Under the pieces are notes generated by a model that did not search any database, was not told the origin of the DNA, and was given only the letters and a program-made list of their open reading frames with translations. Shown piece after piece: positions 1 to 8,101 of a stretch of 64,000 nt of DNA. The DNA is from Eubacteriales bacterium (lineage in GTDB: Bacteria; Bacillota; Clostridia; Oscillospirales; CAG-382), in assembly GCA_028705495.1 (NCBI GenBank), contig JAQWDK010000001.1:95228-159227 (forward strand). Reading direction: 5' to 3'. Numbering within the stretch: position 1 is the stretch's first letter; the number at the start of each line of letters is the position of its first letter. A program made the translations under genes and the position numbers.

Positions 1-158
1 GAAGCGTAACCCTCAGCATTGTTGTACGGCGATTGTTGTGTGCCCTCGGCGGCATCTTTGGACTTAACAAAGGCATTTTTAACATGAGCCGTGCCGCTTG
101 CGGTTTTATCAAGGAGTTTGATGTCCTTGACTATATTTTTCGTCTTGATTTTCGCCAC
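1..158 (-). CDS. N-terminal part of an ICE protein (cut by window edge)
   Basis: Only the first 52 residues are in the window. I chose the GTG at 158-156 because GGAGGTG sits six bases upstream; the nearby ATG at 160 is in another frame that stops after nine codons. The product begins VAKIKTKNIVKDIKLLDK and is basic, with Lys, Ala and Gln. Large CD1108-type proteins with an NlpC/P60 peptidase domain, encoded after virB4 in clostridial ICEs, often start in a similar way, but the catalytic part would lie outside the window, so that identity is an inference. It follows the 71-residue gene after a 24-base gap, as in one operon. Confidence 0.6.
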   Translation of the reverse strand, partial: MAKIKTKNIVKDIKLLDKTASGTAHVKNAFVKSKDAAEGTQQSPYNNAEGYA

Positions 159-182
159 ATGATTCACCTCCAATCTTTTTCG

Positions 183-398
183 CTACAACCACAAGCCGAT
201 TCCCCTACGGGTGTATTCGCCAGTGGAGAGCGTTATCAATTTATCGCCATATTCGGCGCTCACACCTGTTTCATAAAGCGAAAGATGTTTGCAACGATTT
301 ATATATTCGTTAAAGGTAACCGCATCGGCAGCATTTCTAAACTTGAAAGCGGCGGTCAAAATAACCGCCACTGTAACTGAAAACAGCTTTTCCATCAT
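183..398 (-). CDS. Small hypothetical ICE protein, 71 aa
   Basis: Unrecognised family. The product starts MMEKLFSVTVAVILTAAF, a short hydrophobic N-terminus that could be a signal or membrane segment, and continues as a polar domain with one Cys and an NEYINRC stretch. Two ATG codons are adjacent at 398-393. The ribosome-binding site is weak. The start overlaps (ATGA) the stop of a 35-codon reading frame at 395-502 that ends YKKPGEEQT; that frame may be the tail of a displaced conjugation gene. The gene lies 24 bases ahead of the next minus-strand gene and belongs to the conjugation operon that the cargo at 0.79-4.06 kb interrupts. Confidence 0.55.
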   Translation of the reverse strand: MMEKLFSVTVAVILTAAFKFRNAADAVTFNEYINRCKHLSLYETGVSAEYGDKLITLSTGEYTRRGIGLWL

Positions 399-732
399 GT
401 CTGTTCTTCGCCGGGTTTCTTATAGAAAACTTTCTTTAATCGTCCAAATGAAAACTTTTGACAAATGAAAACTCTTTCTATATAACTTTGTTTTAAACAC
501 ATTCTGTAATTCAACTCTTTTCATAATATTTTGGAATACCAGACAATTTGGGAAAAAATGAAAATCTGATGGCATGGTTACAATCTTTATAAAATTATCG
601 TAAGATTTCTATAACAATCAAGTGAGACACCGACGAGGTAATGATTGATAAAGCCAGGGGGCCTCAGATCAATTATAATAGTTCTTTATCAATCGCAATC
701 CATCATAAATTATTAATTTTTCATAATACCTA
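399..732. other. Intergenic stretch left of the MerR cargo
   Basis: AT-rich DNA without a convincing complete gene. On the minus strand a 35-codon frame (502-395, MCLKQSYIE to KKPGEEQT) ends by overlapping the start of the 71-residue gene; it has no good ribosome-binding site and may be a remnant. An inverted repeat, ATTGATAAAG at 644-653 with CTTTATCAAT at 684-693 (11 bp counting the flanking G-C pair), could be a hairpin or a regulator site. The boundary between cargo and element backbone is probably in this stretch, but I could not place it. Confidence 0.4.
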
Positions 733-763
733 TTGACATTGACCCTGCGTCAACTTGTATAAT
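733..763 (+). promoter_or_regulatory. MerR-type promoter with 19-bp spacer and operator dyad
   Basis: TTGACA at 733-738 and TATAAT at 758-763 are separated by 19 bp rather than 17. The spacer contains the dyad TTGACCCTGCGTCAA (739-753). An overlong spacer with a central dyad is the hallmark of promoters that MerR-family regulators untwist. It drives the MerR-like gene at 786, so autoregulation by that protein is likely. Confidence 0.75.
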
Positions 764-785
764 AGATATATGGTGGTGATTTATT

Positions 786-1739
786 TTGGATTTAGTGCGA
801 ATAAATGAAGTGGTGGATGTCTACGGTATATCCAGCAGGACACTCAGATATTATGAGCAAGTAGGGATACTTTGGAGTAGCCATCCCAATAACAAATCTC
901 AGCGGTATTATGACACGGACGCATTAGAAAGACTAAAGCAGATTATCGTACTTCGTAAACTTCAAATACCAATTAAAGACATTGTTATCATATTCAAAAG
1001 CGAGAGTACGACAGCGTTGATTCAAGCATTTGTGGACAAGCTTGAATCGCTTGATGAAGAAATCACAGCTTTATCGGAACTGCGCCATGTCGTAAATGAT
1101 TTTCTCCAAAAAATGCTGATGATTGGAATCAAAAAAATATCCGCGATTACTTTACTATACGAGGAAACGGAAAAACGCCTTGTCCCGTCTGAAAAAAGCG
1201 AAGATTTTACCTTTGAAAAGCTATCGGAAATCAGCCGTGAGGCATTACGTCTGCATGATGTTCGCATTATACAATTACCCCCCATGCGTTTTTTATCTTC
1301 TCGATTAAAAAGCGGACAAGTGGCAAACCTTGACGGTGGAAATATGCAGAATCTGTTTTCGAAGTACGGATTTATACCAAAACCCGGATTGCGGAACTGT
1401 TTTTACCGAAAAGAACCGAATGATGAGTGGATCATGCTCATGCAAATACCGAATGATTACGAAAACAAAACGAGTTATTTAGATGAACCTTTTTCGGGCG
1501 GTCTATTCGCCGTCGCCAGTTCTTTCATGGAGGACTTAGATAATACTTTTATTCTCTTAAAAGACTGGATAAATAAAAGCGACCATTATGAGCTTGATAT
1601 TAATGCAGAAGGAAAATTACGATGCAATGAAATGATCGAAGAAATACTACCGTGGGATATTGCAAATATATTAAACAGATACCAACAAGATGTTTTTATA
1701 CCTATACAGATGAAATATTTAAAGGAGCCAACACTATGA
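786..1739 (+). CDS. MerR-family regulator with GyrI-like effector domain
   Basis: Predicted ligand-responsive transcription activator. Residues about 3-70 form a MerR winged helix-turn-helix (INEVVDVYGISSRTLRYYEQ, then RYYDTDALERLKQI). A helical linker follows, and from about residue 155 to the end there is a GyrI-like ligand-binding domain (LPPMRFLSSRLKSG). Start is TTG at 786, with GGTGGTGAT six bases upstream. The promoter has the 19-bp spacer typical of MerR targets and probably serves the whole four-gene operon. The stop overlaps the start of the next gene (ATGA at 1736-1739). The operon runs opposite to the surrounding conjugation genes, so it looks like inserted cargo. The ligand cannot be told from sequence. 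Confidence 0.85.
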   Translation: MDLVRINEVVDVYGISSRTLRYYEQVGILWSSHPNNKSQRYYDTDALERLKQIIVLRKLQIPIKDIVIIFKSESTTALIQAFVDKLESLDEEITALSELRHVVNDFLQKMLMIGIKKISAITLLYEETEKRLVPSEKSEDFTFEKLSEISREALRLHDVRIIQLPPMRFLSSRLKSGQVANLDGGNMQNLFSKYGFIPKPGLRNCFYRKEPNDEWIMLMQIPNDYENKTSYLDEPFSGGLFAVASSFMEDLDNTFILLKDWINKSDHYELDINAEGKLRCNEMIEEILPWDIANILNRYQQDVFIPIQMKYLKEPTL

Positions 1740-2929
1740 ATATAATGAAAATTAAGCAGACGATGCTTGACAAAGGGATTACGGTGGAAATAATGGAAAA
1801 ATTTATTTTTCCGGAAACAAAGGATGAAACACCGGAGGAAAAAGTTGCATTTGCGGGCCAAATGGACAGGTTACTCACAAAGGAGCAAATTCTTTCCATT
1901 ATGGAGGAGCAGGGTTGCAGTAAGAATGAACCTACCATTGAATTTATGTCTAAGCTTAAAGATAAGCCCATCGAAGAGCGTATCAATATAATGAACGCTA
2001 TGGATATAAACGAATCCGCCCGCAGTAGACTAAATGACGACGGAACATTGAGCATATTTTGGGATTTTTATGATGAAAACGGAAAATATAGATGCGTATG
2101 TCCGATAATAAACCAATTATCAGAACCTGCAATCGTTTCACTTACCTATTGTGGTTGTTGCAGCGGACATGTGAAATATCATTTCGAGAACTTTCTTGGT
2201 GTGAAGTTGCATCTTATCGAAACGATATCCTCACCTATCAATTCCAACGGAGCAAAACAATGCGAACACCTTTTTGAAATAATTGATAAAGTGGGAAGTG
2301 GCGAATACAATTTCAAGCAAGAACAGTTAAAAAAAGTCAGTGAGGAAACCATGCGCTTTATGCGGGGAAAATACGCGCTTGATGAAATAGGCAACGGAAA
2401 AGACGCACTTGCATTCGTCGATGGTGATGAAACTGTGTTGACCATATTCATACGCGATGGGTATTATGATTTTGCCGTTGGGCAAGAGGTTATTCTGGTT
2501 GTCAATCTCGACGCGCTCGAAAAAGTCAAAAAGATCATCCTCGCTACAAAAAAGCCAAACCGTAAACCCTTCCCGAAAACTCATATTCTCTTGGCTAATT
2601 GCGGACATCGCTGTGATCTTTGCGTACATTATAAAGGCGAAACTTCGGTAAGTGCCGACGAACGGGATTTTATTCTAGCGTGCCACAAAGCGGTATACGG
2701 CGACTGTACTTGGGAGAAGAATTGCAACGGCTGTCATTTTCCCGATTGTACCGTAGATAGCGCGCATTGTAGAAAAGAGAAAGGCATTGATAAATGTTGG
2801 GCTTGCGAAAACTATTCTACTTGCTTGAAAACGGCTGGCTGGCCGCTTGAAATTCATACGCGCACAATTACTACCGACCAAGTGACATGGGCGATACTGC
2901 CCTATGTGAAAGGGCAATACGGGAATTAA
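1736..2929 (+). CDS. Cys-rich protein with C-terminal DUF3795-like domain
   Basis: Function unknown, 397 aa. I chose ATG 1736 because AAAGGAG lies just before it and it overlaps the MerR stop codon; a longer frame reaches back to 1652 but has no such site. The N-terminal part contains CGCCSGHVKYHFE (about residue 138), resembling uncharacterised clostridial domains of the DUF6144 kind. The middle has a beta-rich segment (TIFIRDGYYDFAVG). The last 110 residues carry many cysteines in spaced groups (CGHRCDLC, NGCHFPDC, CWACENYSTC), fitting the DUF3795 zinc- or metal-binding family. Two Cys-rich modules in one MerR-controlled gene suggest metal binding or a thiol-dependent role, but that is inference. 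Confidence 0.65.
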   Translation: MNIMKIKQTMLDKGITVEIMEKFIFPETKDETPEEKVAFAGQMDRLLTKEQILSIMEEQGCSKNEPTIEFMSKLKDKPIEERINIMNAMDINESARSRLNDDGTLSIFWDFYDENGKYRCVCPIINQLSEPAIVSLTYCGCCSGHVKYHFENFLGVKLHLIETISSPINSNGAKQCEHLFEIIDKVGSGEYNFKQEQLKKVSEETMRFMRGKYALDEIGNGKDALAFVDGDETVLTIFIRDGYYDFAVGQEVILVVNLDALEKVKKIILATKKPNRKPFPKTHILLANCGHRCDLCVHYKGETSVSADERDFILACHKAVYGDCTWEKNCNGCHFPDCTVDSAHCRKEKGIDKCWACENYSTCLKTAGWPLEIHTRTITTDQVTWAILPYVKGQYGN

Positions 2930-2956
2930 ATAACAAAAACAGGAGGCTCAGAAAAT

Positions 2957-3580
2957 ATGAACATCAAAGCTTATCTAACCGAAATCGCCTTACAAAACGG
3001 CCTTGCCGCAGAATCCATGCAATTTCCCGACTGCGAGATTGACCCAGTGAAAATTAAGGTCATTATGATCAACGAAGTGGTGCCGAAAAACCCGGACGAC
3101 TGGTTCTACAGCGAAACCAGCGACCCTGAGAACAGAAGAAATGCACTCGGCTTGTTCGATAGTGCGGGCGTACCCGTCAAAAGTATGCGTGACATCCTTA
3201 ATTTGGGTATCTATATTACCTCCGCTTTGAAAACCCCGAAAGAAAGCTCCACAGCCGACCCCGAAGTCATTAAAGCGCAGCTCCCGCTGCTTGAAGCCGA
3301 GCTTGAGCTGTTCCCGAACCTCAAGGTAATCATGCTGATGGGTGATGTCGCGATAAAGGCAGTCAACATGATTGCAAAGGCAAAGACTAAGAAGAACGCC
3401 TGCCCGTCTGGCGCAGCTGGCAGACGCCAGCATTGGGATAACAATGAGTTTTATTGGGGTGGCATCCGAGTTTTTCCGTCCTATATTATGACCGGTAAGA
3501 ACCTTCTGATCGAACCGTTCAAGCGTGACACGATAACTGAGGATATCAGGCGTATGATGGAGATAATTAAAAATGTCTGA
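2957..3580 (+). CDS. Uracil-DNA-glycosylase-superfamily-like protein
   Basis: A 207-residue protein resembling uncharacterised members of the uracil-DNA glycosylase fold. Visible features: KVIMINEVVPKNPDD near residue 35, where UDG-like proteins have their first active-site loop; LKVIMLMGDVAIKAVN (about 125-140); and RVFPSYIMTGKNL (about 172), at the place of the family's HPSP-type motif. The catalytic residues are not the classical ones, so DNA-repair activity should not be assumed. Start ATG 2957 is preceded by AGGAGGCTC. It lies 27 bases after the DUF3795-like gene and overlaps the next gene by 8 bases, in the MerR-led operon. Confidence 0.6.
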   Translation: MNIKAYLTEIALQNGLAAESMQFPDCEIDPVKIKVIMINEVVPKNPDDWFYSETSDPENRRNALGLFDSAGVPVKSMRDILNLGIYITSALKTPKESSTADPEVIKAQLPLLEAELELFPNLKVIMLMGDVAIKAVNMIAKAKTKKNACPSGAAGRRQHWDNNEFYWGGIRVFPSYIMTGKNLLIEPFKRDTITEDIRRMMEIIKNV

Positions 3581-4058
3581 TCAAAGGAAACTAAACATCG
3601 AAGAAGAAATTAAGAACTCTGGCCTTAGCGACAACTTGCAAAAATCACACATTGAATTATGTCGTTTTTTAGAAGATAACGAGTTCCTAATCGAACCAGA
3701 AGATGACGGAAATGGCTGGAAAATATTATTTATGAACAAGTGTGTTGGTCATATGAATTTTACCAATGTAGGTATTTGGGTTGACACCTGTGATTTTGGA
3801 GAAAGTGGTTCGGTAGACGATGTCTTAAAAGAAACTGCTTGGGCTCATGTGAGGATTTGCGAGCATTTCAGTTCGGACGGAAAGCAGTGCGGTTGCGGTA
3901 GGCAACCGGGTTTTAGCAAAATGCTTTTTGGAAGGGAACATAATAATCTCTGTTTTGCTCATTTAGAATTTATGAATCCTGACGTTGAAACATTAGAAAA
4001 CATCAAAAAACTAATGCTGTTATTTAAACAAAATAAAAGTAATATGCAATGCTCTTAA
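3573..4058 (+). CDS. Hypothetical protein with Cys cluster, 161 aa
   Basis: Unrecognised family, soluble. The N-terminal half is helical (EEEIKNSGLSDNLQKSHIELCRFLEDNEFLIE). The centre has two beta-type strands (WKILFMNKCVGHMNF). Near residue 100 a Cys-rich stretch reads CEHFSSDGKQCGCGRQPG, followed by NPDVETLENIKKLMLL. The spacing of these cysteines suggests a metal site or a redox function. It is the last gene of the MerR-led operon, overlaps the preceding gene by 8 bases, and is followed by an intrinsic terminator at 4156-4191. Confidence 0.6.
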   Translation: MSDQRKLNIEEEIKNSGLSDNLQKSHIELCRFLEDNEFLIEPEDDGNGWKILFMNKCVGHMNFTNVGIWVDTCDFGESGSVDDVLKETAWAHVRICEHFSSDGKQCGCGRQPGFSKMLFGREHNNLCFAHLEFMNPDVETLENIKKLMLLFKQNKSNMQCS

Positions 4059-4155
4059 TGGACATTTGCTGAATTTATAAATTGAAAAATTGTGGTTCGA
4101 AAATATTCTTAATACTTTGAATGCAATTATGACTTTAAGTCGAAAGAAATTATGG

Positions 4156-4191
4156 TTGGGGATGGCTAAAATGCAGCCGTCCCCAATTTTT
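4156..4191 (+). terminator. Rho-independent terminator of the MerR cargo operon
   Basis: TTGGGGATGGCT (4156-4167) pairs with AGCCGTCCCCAA (4175-4186) with one G-U pair, 7-base loop, then TTTTT. It ends the plus-strand operon just before the converging virB4 gene. Confidence 0.85.
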
Positions 4192-4205
4192 CTTTTCATT
4201 ATAGT

Positions 4206-6536
4206 TTACTTTTCATTTGGTTTGGTCGACATTAGCTTATACAGCTTGGTCGATTTGGGGAATTTATCCTGAAAAGGCACGAGTGCAGATCCTACTTTGA
4301 TAAGTCCGCAACCTGCATCTACATTGGTAATATAGCTCATTTGCAAATCGCTGATATTCAGCAGCTTAGCAAGCTCAATACGGTCGGTGCTGGCTTGGTT
4401 TAGCATAACAATAAACTCGGAGTTTGCCAGCATCGTCCGTGCTGTATGTGATTGCAACATATCATCCACATTCTGCGTTATGCCCGTGCAAAATGCGCCG
4501 TATTTACGAACGCGCTTCCACAGGGTGAACAGGAAGTTTGCGCTGTATTCGTGCTGGAACAAAAGGTAAATTTCATCAATAAAGATGAAGGTGTTTCTGC
4601 CCCTCGCGCGGTTTGCCGTGATGCGGTTGAGTATGTTGTCCAGCACCACTAACATACCGATGGACTGCAACTGTTTTCCCAAATCCAAAATATCGTAGCA
4701 AATTAGGCGGCTGTCCACGTCAACATTGGTCTTCTTGGCAAAGGTATTCAAGCTACCGTCCGTGAAAAGTTCGATTGCCAAAGCAATTTCCTTGGCTTCC
4801 GGCTCGTTCTGTTTCAACAATTCCTCGCGGAAGTCCTGCAAGGTGGGGGCGTTCCCGGTGTAACGGCGCTGGATATAACCCTTGTAGACGGTGGCAGTGC
4901 AACGGTCAATGATTGATTTTTGTTTTGCACCCAAGTTCGTCCCGCCAATAAGCTGTTCGCATAGCGATAGGATAAACTCGGACTTTAAGATAACAGGGTT
5001 CGCGCCATCGCCGTACTCACTGTTCATATCCATTGCATTTATATGATTGTTGGAGGTTGCCGAAATGCGGATTACCTCGCCGCCGAAAGCATTAACAAGG
5101 GGTGTGTACTCGCGCTCCGGGTCGATTAAAATTACATCAGCATTTGGGTCTGCCAGTAAAATACTGACTTCCTCGCGCTTAGCGGTCATGGATTTACCCG
5201 AACCGGGAACGCCGAAAATGAACCCATTACCGTTCAAAAGATTCCTGCGATTAACGAATATTGGGTTTTTTGAAATGACATTGACTCCCTGATACACACC
5301 GCCGCTGTGGTTGATTTCCTGCGCCCGGAACGGTATAAGAACAGCCAGCGATTCGGTTGTCATCGTACGCAGCGCATTGACTTTCCGCAGTCCGAAAGGT
5401 AACACCGTATTCAATCCGTCCGCTTGCTGATATTTCAACGTAGCAAACTGGCACAAGTGCTTTCGCGCCGTGGTGAGCAGGGCTTCGGTGTCGCTTTCGA
5501 GCTGCTCTTTGCTGTCCGCGACATGAATCAAAGTAACCGTGGCGAACATCATACGCTGGTCACGGGTAGTGAGGTCGTCAAGAAATTCGCGGGTTTCGGC
5601 ACGTTGGCGTTCCATATCATAAGGAATGATCGCGCTGAAATTGTTGCGTTCGTTCTGTTTCCTCTGAAAATTGGTAATGTTGGTTTCTACGCCCAGCAAG
5701 CGGTTTTCTACTTCGCGCACCGCTTCATCGGTCGGCACGGGAATTACATCGATGGAAAACATCATATTGCGATTGAGGTCACAAAGCTCGCTGACCATTG
5801 AATCCTTGATAAAACTGGCATATTCCCGCAGGAACATCACACGCCCCCATTTGTCGCCCATGCGGAAACAGTCACGTTCGTATTCGAGGGTATCGGGACA
5901 GACGAAGTCTTTGAAATCGTGTCCTTTCCTCATGGTTTCGCCCATCTCAAATCGAAAACTGGTTTCTTCGCCCACGCGGTAGAAGTCATGGAAAATACGC
6001 AGGCGGTCGGTTGTGTCCATCTCCAAACAGATCGAACCCAAGCGGTTGAAATGGGTAATCAAATCTGTGCCGATACGCGCGAAATAGGCACGGGCTTCCT
6101 CAATATCTTTTTTAAGAACGCTGACCGTGATATATTTTTCTTGCACAATCCCGTTGCTTCCGCTGATTTTGTCAATCAACATCTGATTATATTCCTTACG
6201 GTAGAGGTCAAGCCCATCCTTATGCATAGGAATGAGGATGGATTTTTCAAAATCGCTCTTGTTGATGCGGCGGTTGTTGATGGTGATTTTGGTTGTCGCG
6301 CCGCTGTCAAGGGAATTGAGAAGCTCGCTGTATTCAAGGAATATTGCCTCTTTGTCCTCTTTGCTGGCGACGCTGTAATTTATATCTGTAAACTTGAAGC
6401 TCTTGGAAAACTTCTTGCCGACAATAAAAATGCCGTCCTCATAAATGGCGTTAACGGGGATTGCTTGCTGTACCGTTTTTGGCACAACAAATTCTTCCTT
6501 GTCCTGCTTGAACAAGTTTTTGAGTGTCTTAACCAT
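4206..6536 (-). CDS. virB4: VirB4-like conjugation ATPase
   Basis: Energising ATPase of the type IV secretion (conjugation) machine at the cytoplasmic membrane. About 776 aa, normal for the family. Walker A is GVPGSGKSMTAKRE (about residue 440) and Walker B is FIFIDEIYLLF (about 647); GITQNVDDML follows, as in VirB4/TrbE proteins of clostridial ICEs. I chose ATG at 6536-6534 because GAGGAGG precedes it; a TTG 27 bases upstream would place the Shine-Dalgarno inside the gene. PrgI is 78 bases upstream; that gap holds inverted repeats. Downstream, instead of the usual next conjugation gene, the oppositely oriented MerR cargo begins. The gene appears intact up to its stop. Confidence 0.95.
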   Translation of the reverse strand: MVKTLKNLFKQDKEEFVVPKTVQQAIPVNAIYEDGIFIVGKKFSKSFKFTDINYSVASKEDKEAIFLEYSELLNSLDSGATTKITINNRRINKSDFEKSILIPMHKDGLDLYRKEYNQMLIDKISGSNGIVQEKYITVSVLKKDIEEARAYFARIGTDLITHFNRLGSICLEMDTTDRLRIFHDFYRVGEETSFRFEMGETMRKGHDFKDFVCPDTLEYERDCFRMGDKWGRVMFLREYASFIKDSMVSELCDLNRNMMFSIDVIPVPTDEAVREVENRLLGVETNITNFQRKQNERNNFSAIIPYDMERQRAETREFLDDLTTRDQRMMFATVTLIHVADSKEQLESDTEALLTTARKHLCQFATLKYQQADGLNTVLPFGLRKVNALRTMTTESLAVLIPFRAQEINHSGGVYQGVNVISKNPIFVNRRNLLNGNGFIFGVPGSGKSMTAKREEVSILLADPNADVILIDPEREYTPLVNAFGGEVIRISATSNNHINAMDMNSEYGDGANPVILKSEFILSLCEQLIGGTNLGAKQKSIIDRCTATVYKGYIQRRYTGNAPTLQDFREELLKQNEPEAKEIALAIELFTDGSLNTFAKKTNVDVDSRLICYDILDLGKQLQSIGMLVVLDNILNRITANRARGRNTFIFIDEIYLLFQHEYSANFLFTLWKRVRKYGAFCTGITQNVDDMLQSHTARTMLANSEFIVMLNQASTDRIELAKLLNISDLQMSYITNVDAGCGLIKVGSALVPFQDKFPKSTKLYKLMSTKPNEK

Positions 6537-6559
6537 ATAAAAATTTCCTCCTCGTCTGG

Positions 6560-6628
6560 GCAATTTCGCAGAAATTGCAAGAGCGCGGCAACAAAGTTTG
6601 GATTATATAAATATTCATTCCGCGCTCT
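6560..6628. repeat. Two inverted repeats between prgI and virB4
   Basis: GCAATTTC (6560-6567) and GAAATTGC (6571-6578) form an 8-bp hairpin. AGAGCGCGG (6580-6588) and CCGCGCTCT (6620-6628) form a second, wider 9-bp pairing that overlaps the 3' end of prgI. There is no T run, so an mRNA-processing or stability element is more likely than a terminator. Confidence 0.5.
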
Positions 6629-6953
6629 GACTCCCTCTCATGATTTCGTAATAGGTGTTGGACGCGCAGAACATCAACTTTTTCGGCATGAGAAACTCAG
6701 ACTTTATCCACGCCCAAACAAATACTTCTGCCGACATACCGTGATACTTGATGAACCCAATAGCCGCAAACGGCGCGGCTCCGACAATGCACATCCACGA
6801 TACGGTTTCGGTTCCGAAATGGTTTCTCAGCCCAAAATAAATGCCCACAGCCATACCGCAGGCAACGATAGAAAATATAAACTGCCGCAGACTTAACCCG
6901 AAAAATATGGATTCGGTATATTCGCGGATTTCTCTGTTGATTTTTACTTCCAA
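6615..6953 (-). CDS. prgI: PrgI-family conjugation membrane protein (VirB3-like)
   Basis: A 112-residue inner-membrane component of the conjugation channel, at the position of VirB3, directly upstream of virB4. It starts MEVKINREIREYTESIFFGL, the typical PrgI opening. Two membrane segments follow (about residues 20-42, FIFSIVACGMAVGIYFGL, and about 50-68, VSWMCIVGAAPFAAIGFI), then a polar C-terminal part. The order VirB6-like, PrgI, VirB4 is standard in Tn1549-like elements. Confidence 0.85.
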   Translation of the reverse strand: MEVKINREIREYTESIFFGLSLRQFIFSIVACGMAVGIYFGLRNHFGTETVSWMCIVGAAPFAAIGFIKYHGMSAEVFVWAWIKSEFLMPKKLMFCASNTYYEIMRGSQSAE

Positions 6954-6973
6954 TTTATTTCCTCCATTTCTGC

Positions 6974-7804
6974 TTAAAGCCCCATGAGTTCTCGCACAAC
7001 ACGGTCTGCCATTTTCACCGTGCCAACCAAAATCAATAGGTTAAAGCACAATTCGCCGACATATGCCCATACTTGCGTGACCGCTGCTGCGCTTGCGTCT
7101 ACTGCTGGCGGACTTGACGCAAACAGCGAAAAGATAATGCAAGCCAGCACGATAATCGCGCCCTCCAAACAGACAGCGCAATAGCTTTTGATAAACGCTT
7201 TGCCTACCGACTGGCTTGGTTCTCCGGCAAAGGTTGACAGCGGTACGGGCGCAATCGCCGTGTAGAGATAGAGCTTAAAAAATCGCCCGTATACGCTCAT
7301 AATCATCACGAATGAAAGCACCGTGATAAACAGACCGCCGATGAGCGTCACCGCCCATAATGGGATTGATTCAAAGAAGCCGCAATTGTCAATCGCAGTT
7401 CTGATACTGTCCGGCAGAACGGTCTGTGTTGCGCCGCCGATTCCCGAAGCCGACAGGATGGTGGACATCAGCCCTTGAATTATCCTAAAGAGCGCCATCA
7501 TCAATTCCAGCCCGTAGGTCACGACGGCTTTCGCAAGCGCAAACCGTATAAATATTTTCAAGGCGTGCTCCGGCTTTTTGAGTTCGGCAAAACTGCCGCA
7601 CGTCTTTACCACGCCGATAACGAAAAACAAAACCAACAGTCCAAGCCCGATTGCCTGAACCGCGCCGTGAATATCAACGATTACGTTCCATATTGTCCCG
7701 CCCTTGAATTGTTCAGGGCTTTGCGTGATTAGCTGCCATATCTCTGCAAGTTTGCTGTTCCATGTTTCTAACGCATTTTCAAGGTTATCAGTAACCCAAC
7801 TCAT
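6974..7804 (-). CDS. VirB6/TrbL-like conjugation channel protein
   Basis: Polytopic membrane protein of the type IV secretion channel, 276 aa. About six hydrophobic segments are visible (AIGLGLLVLFFVIGVV, LWAVTLIGGLFITVLSF, AVCLEGAIIVLACIIFSLF, LCFNLLILVGTVKMA). I chose ATG 7804 (MSWVTDNLENAL), which has GAGGTGG eight bases upstream; the GTG at 7816 lies in that site. It sits between the 72-residue conserved ICE protein and PrgI, as expected for the VirB6 counterpart of this ICE class. It contains the AVVTYGLELMMA and APVPLSTFAGEP stretches common in these proteins. Confidence 0.8.
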   Translation of the reverse strand: MSWVTDNLENALETWNSKLAEIWQLITQSPEQFKGGTIWNVIVDIHGAVQAIGLGLLVLFFVIGVVKTCGSFAELKKPEHALKIFIRFALAKAVVTYGLELMMALFRIIQGLMSTILSASGIGGATQTVLPDSIRTAIDNCGFFESIPLWAVTLIGGLFITVLSFVMIMSVYGRFFKLYLYTAIAPVPLSTFAGEPSQSVGKAFIKSYCAVCLEGAIIVLACIIFSLFASSPPAVDASAAAVTQVWAYVGELCFNLLILVGTVKMADRVVRELMGL

Positions 7805-7877
7805 TTGTGTGACCACCTCTCTTTCTTAAAAAGATAGGGCAGGCTGCGGTGGACAGTCTGCCACTTGTACATAGCCT

Positions 7878-8096
7878 TTACCGTTCCCGGTTGATGGGTT
7901 TTTTGTCGCGCACAATCCCGTATTTATCGTCAACGTAGTATCTGCCTACGAAAGGATTGAAAATGGCGGTGCATTTCACATCACCGTACTGCGCCAGATA
8001 CTTGTTGTCACCGATTTTTTCAAGAATGGTCGCTTGTGCAAGCCCGCCATCAAGGGAATGGATGTGGCAATCGCATTTGTCGATATAGTTTGGCAT
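7878..8096 (-). CDS. Small conserved ICE protein, 72 aa
   Basis: Function unknown. MPNYIDKCDCHIHSLDGG opens the product, followed by a compact beta-rich region (YGDVKCTAIFNPFVGRYYVDDKYG) and a basic tail. Three in-frame starts are possible (TTG 8105, ATG 8102, ATG 8096). ATG 8096 is nine bases after AGGAGG and is preferred; ATG 8102 overlaps the stop of the pilin-like gene and is close to the Shine-Dalgarno. It lies between the pilin-like gene and the VirB6-like gene, so a small channel-associated or regulatory role is possible. Confidence 0.65.
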   Translation of the reverse strand: MPNYIDKCDCHIHSLDGGLAQATILEKIGDNKYLAQYGDVKCTAIFNPFVGRYYVDDKYGIVRDKKPINRER

Positions 8097-8101
8097 GGAC
8101 A

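Noticed and set aside
5919..6896. 325-residue plus-strand reading frame
   Set aside because: It is antisense to virB4 and prgI, lacks a ribosome-binding site and reads as biased residues mirrored from the real genes.
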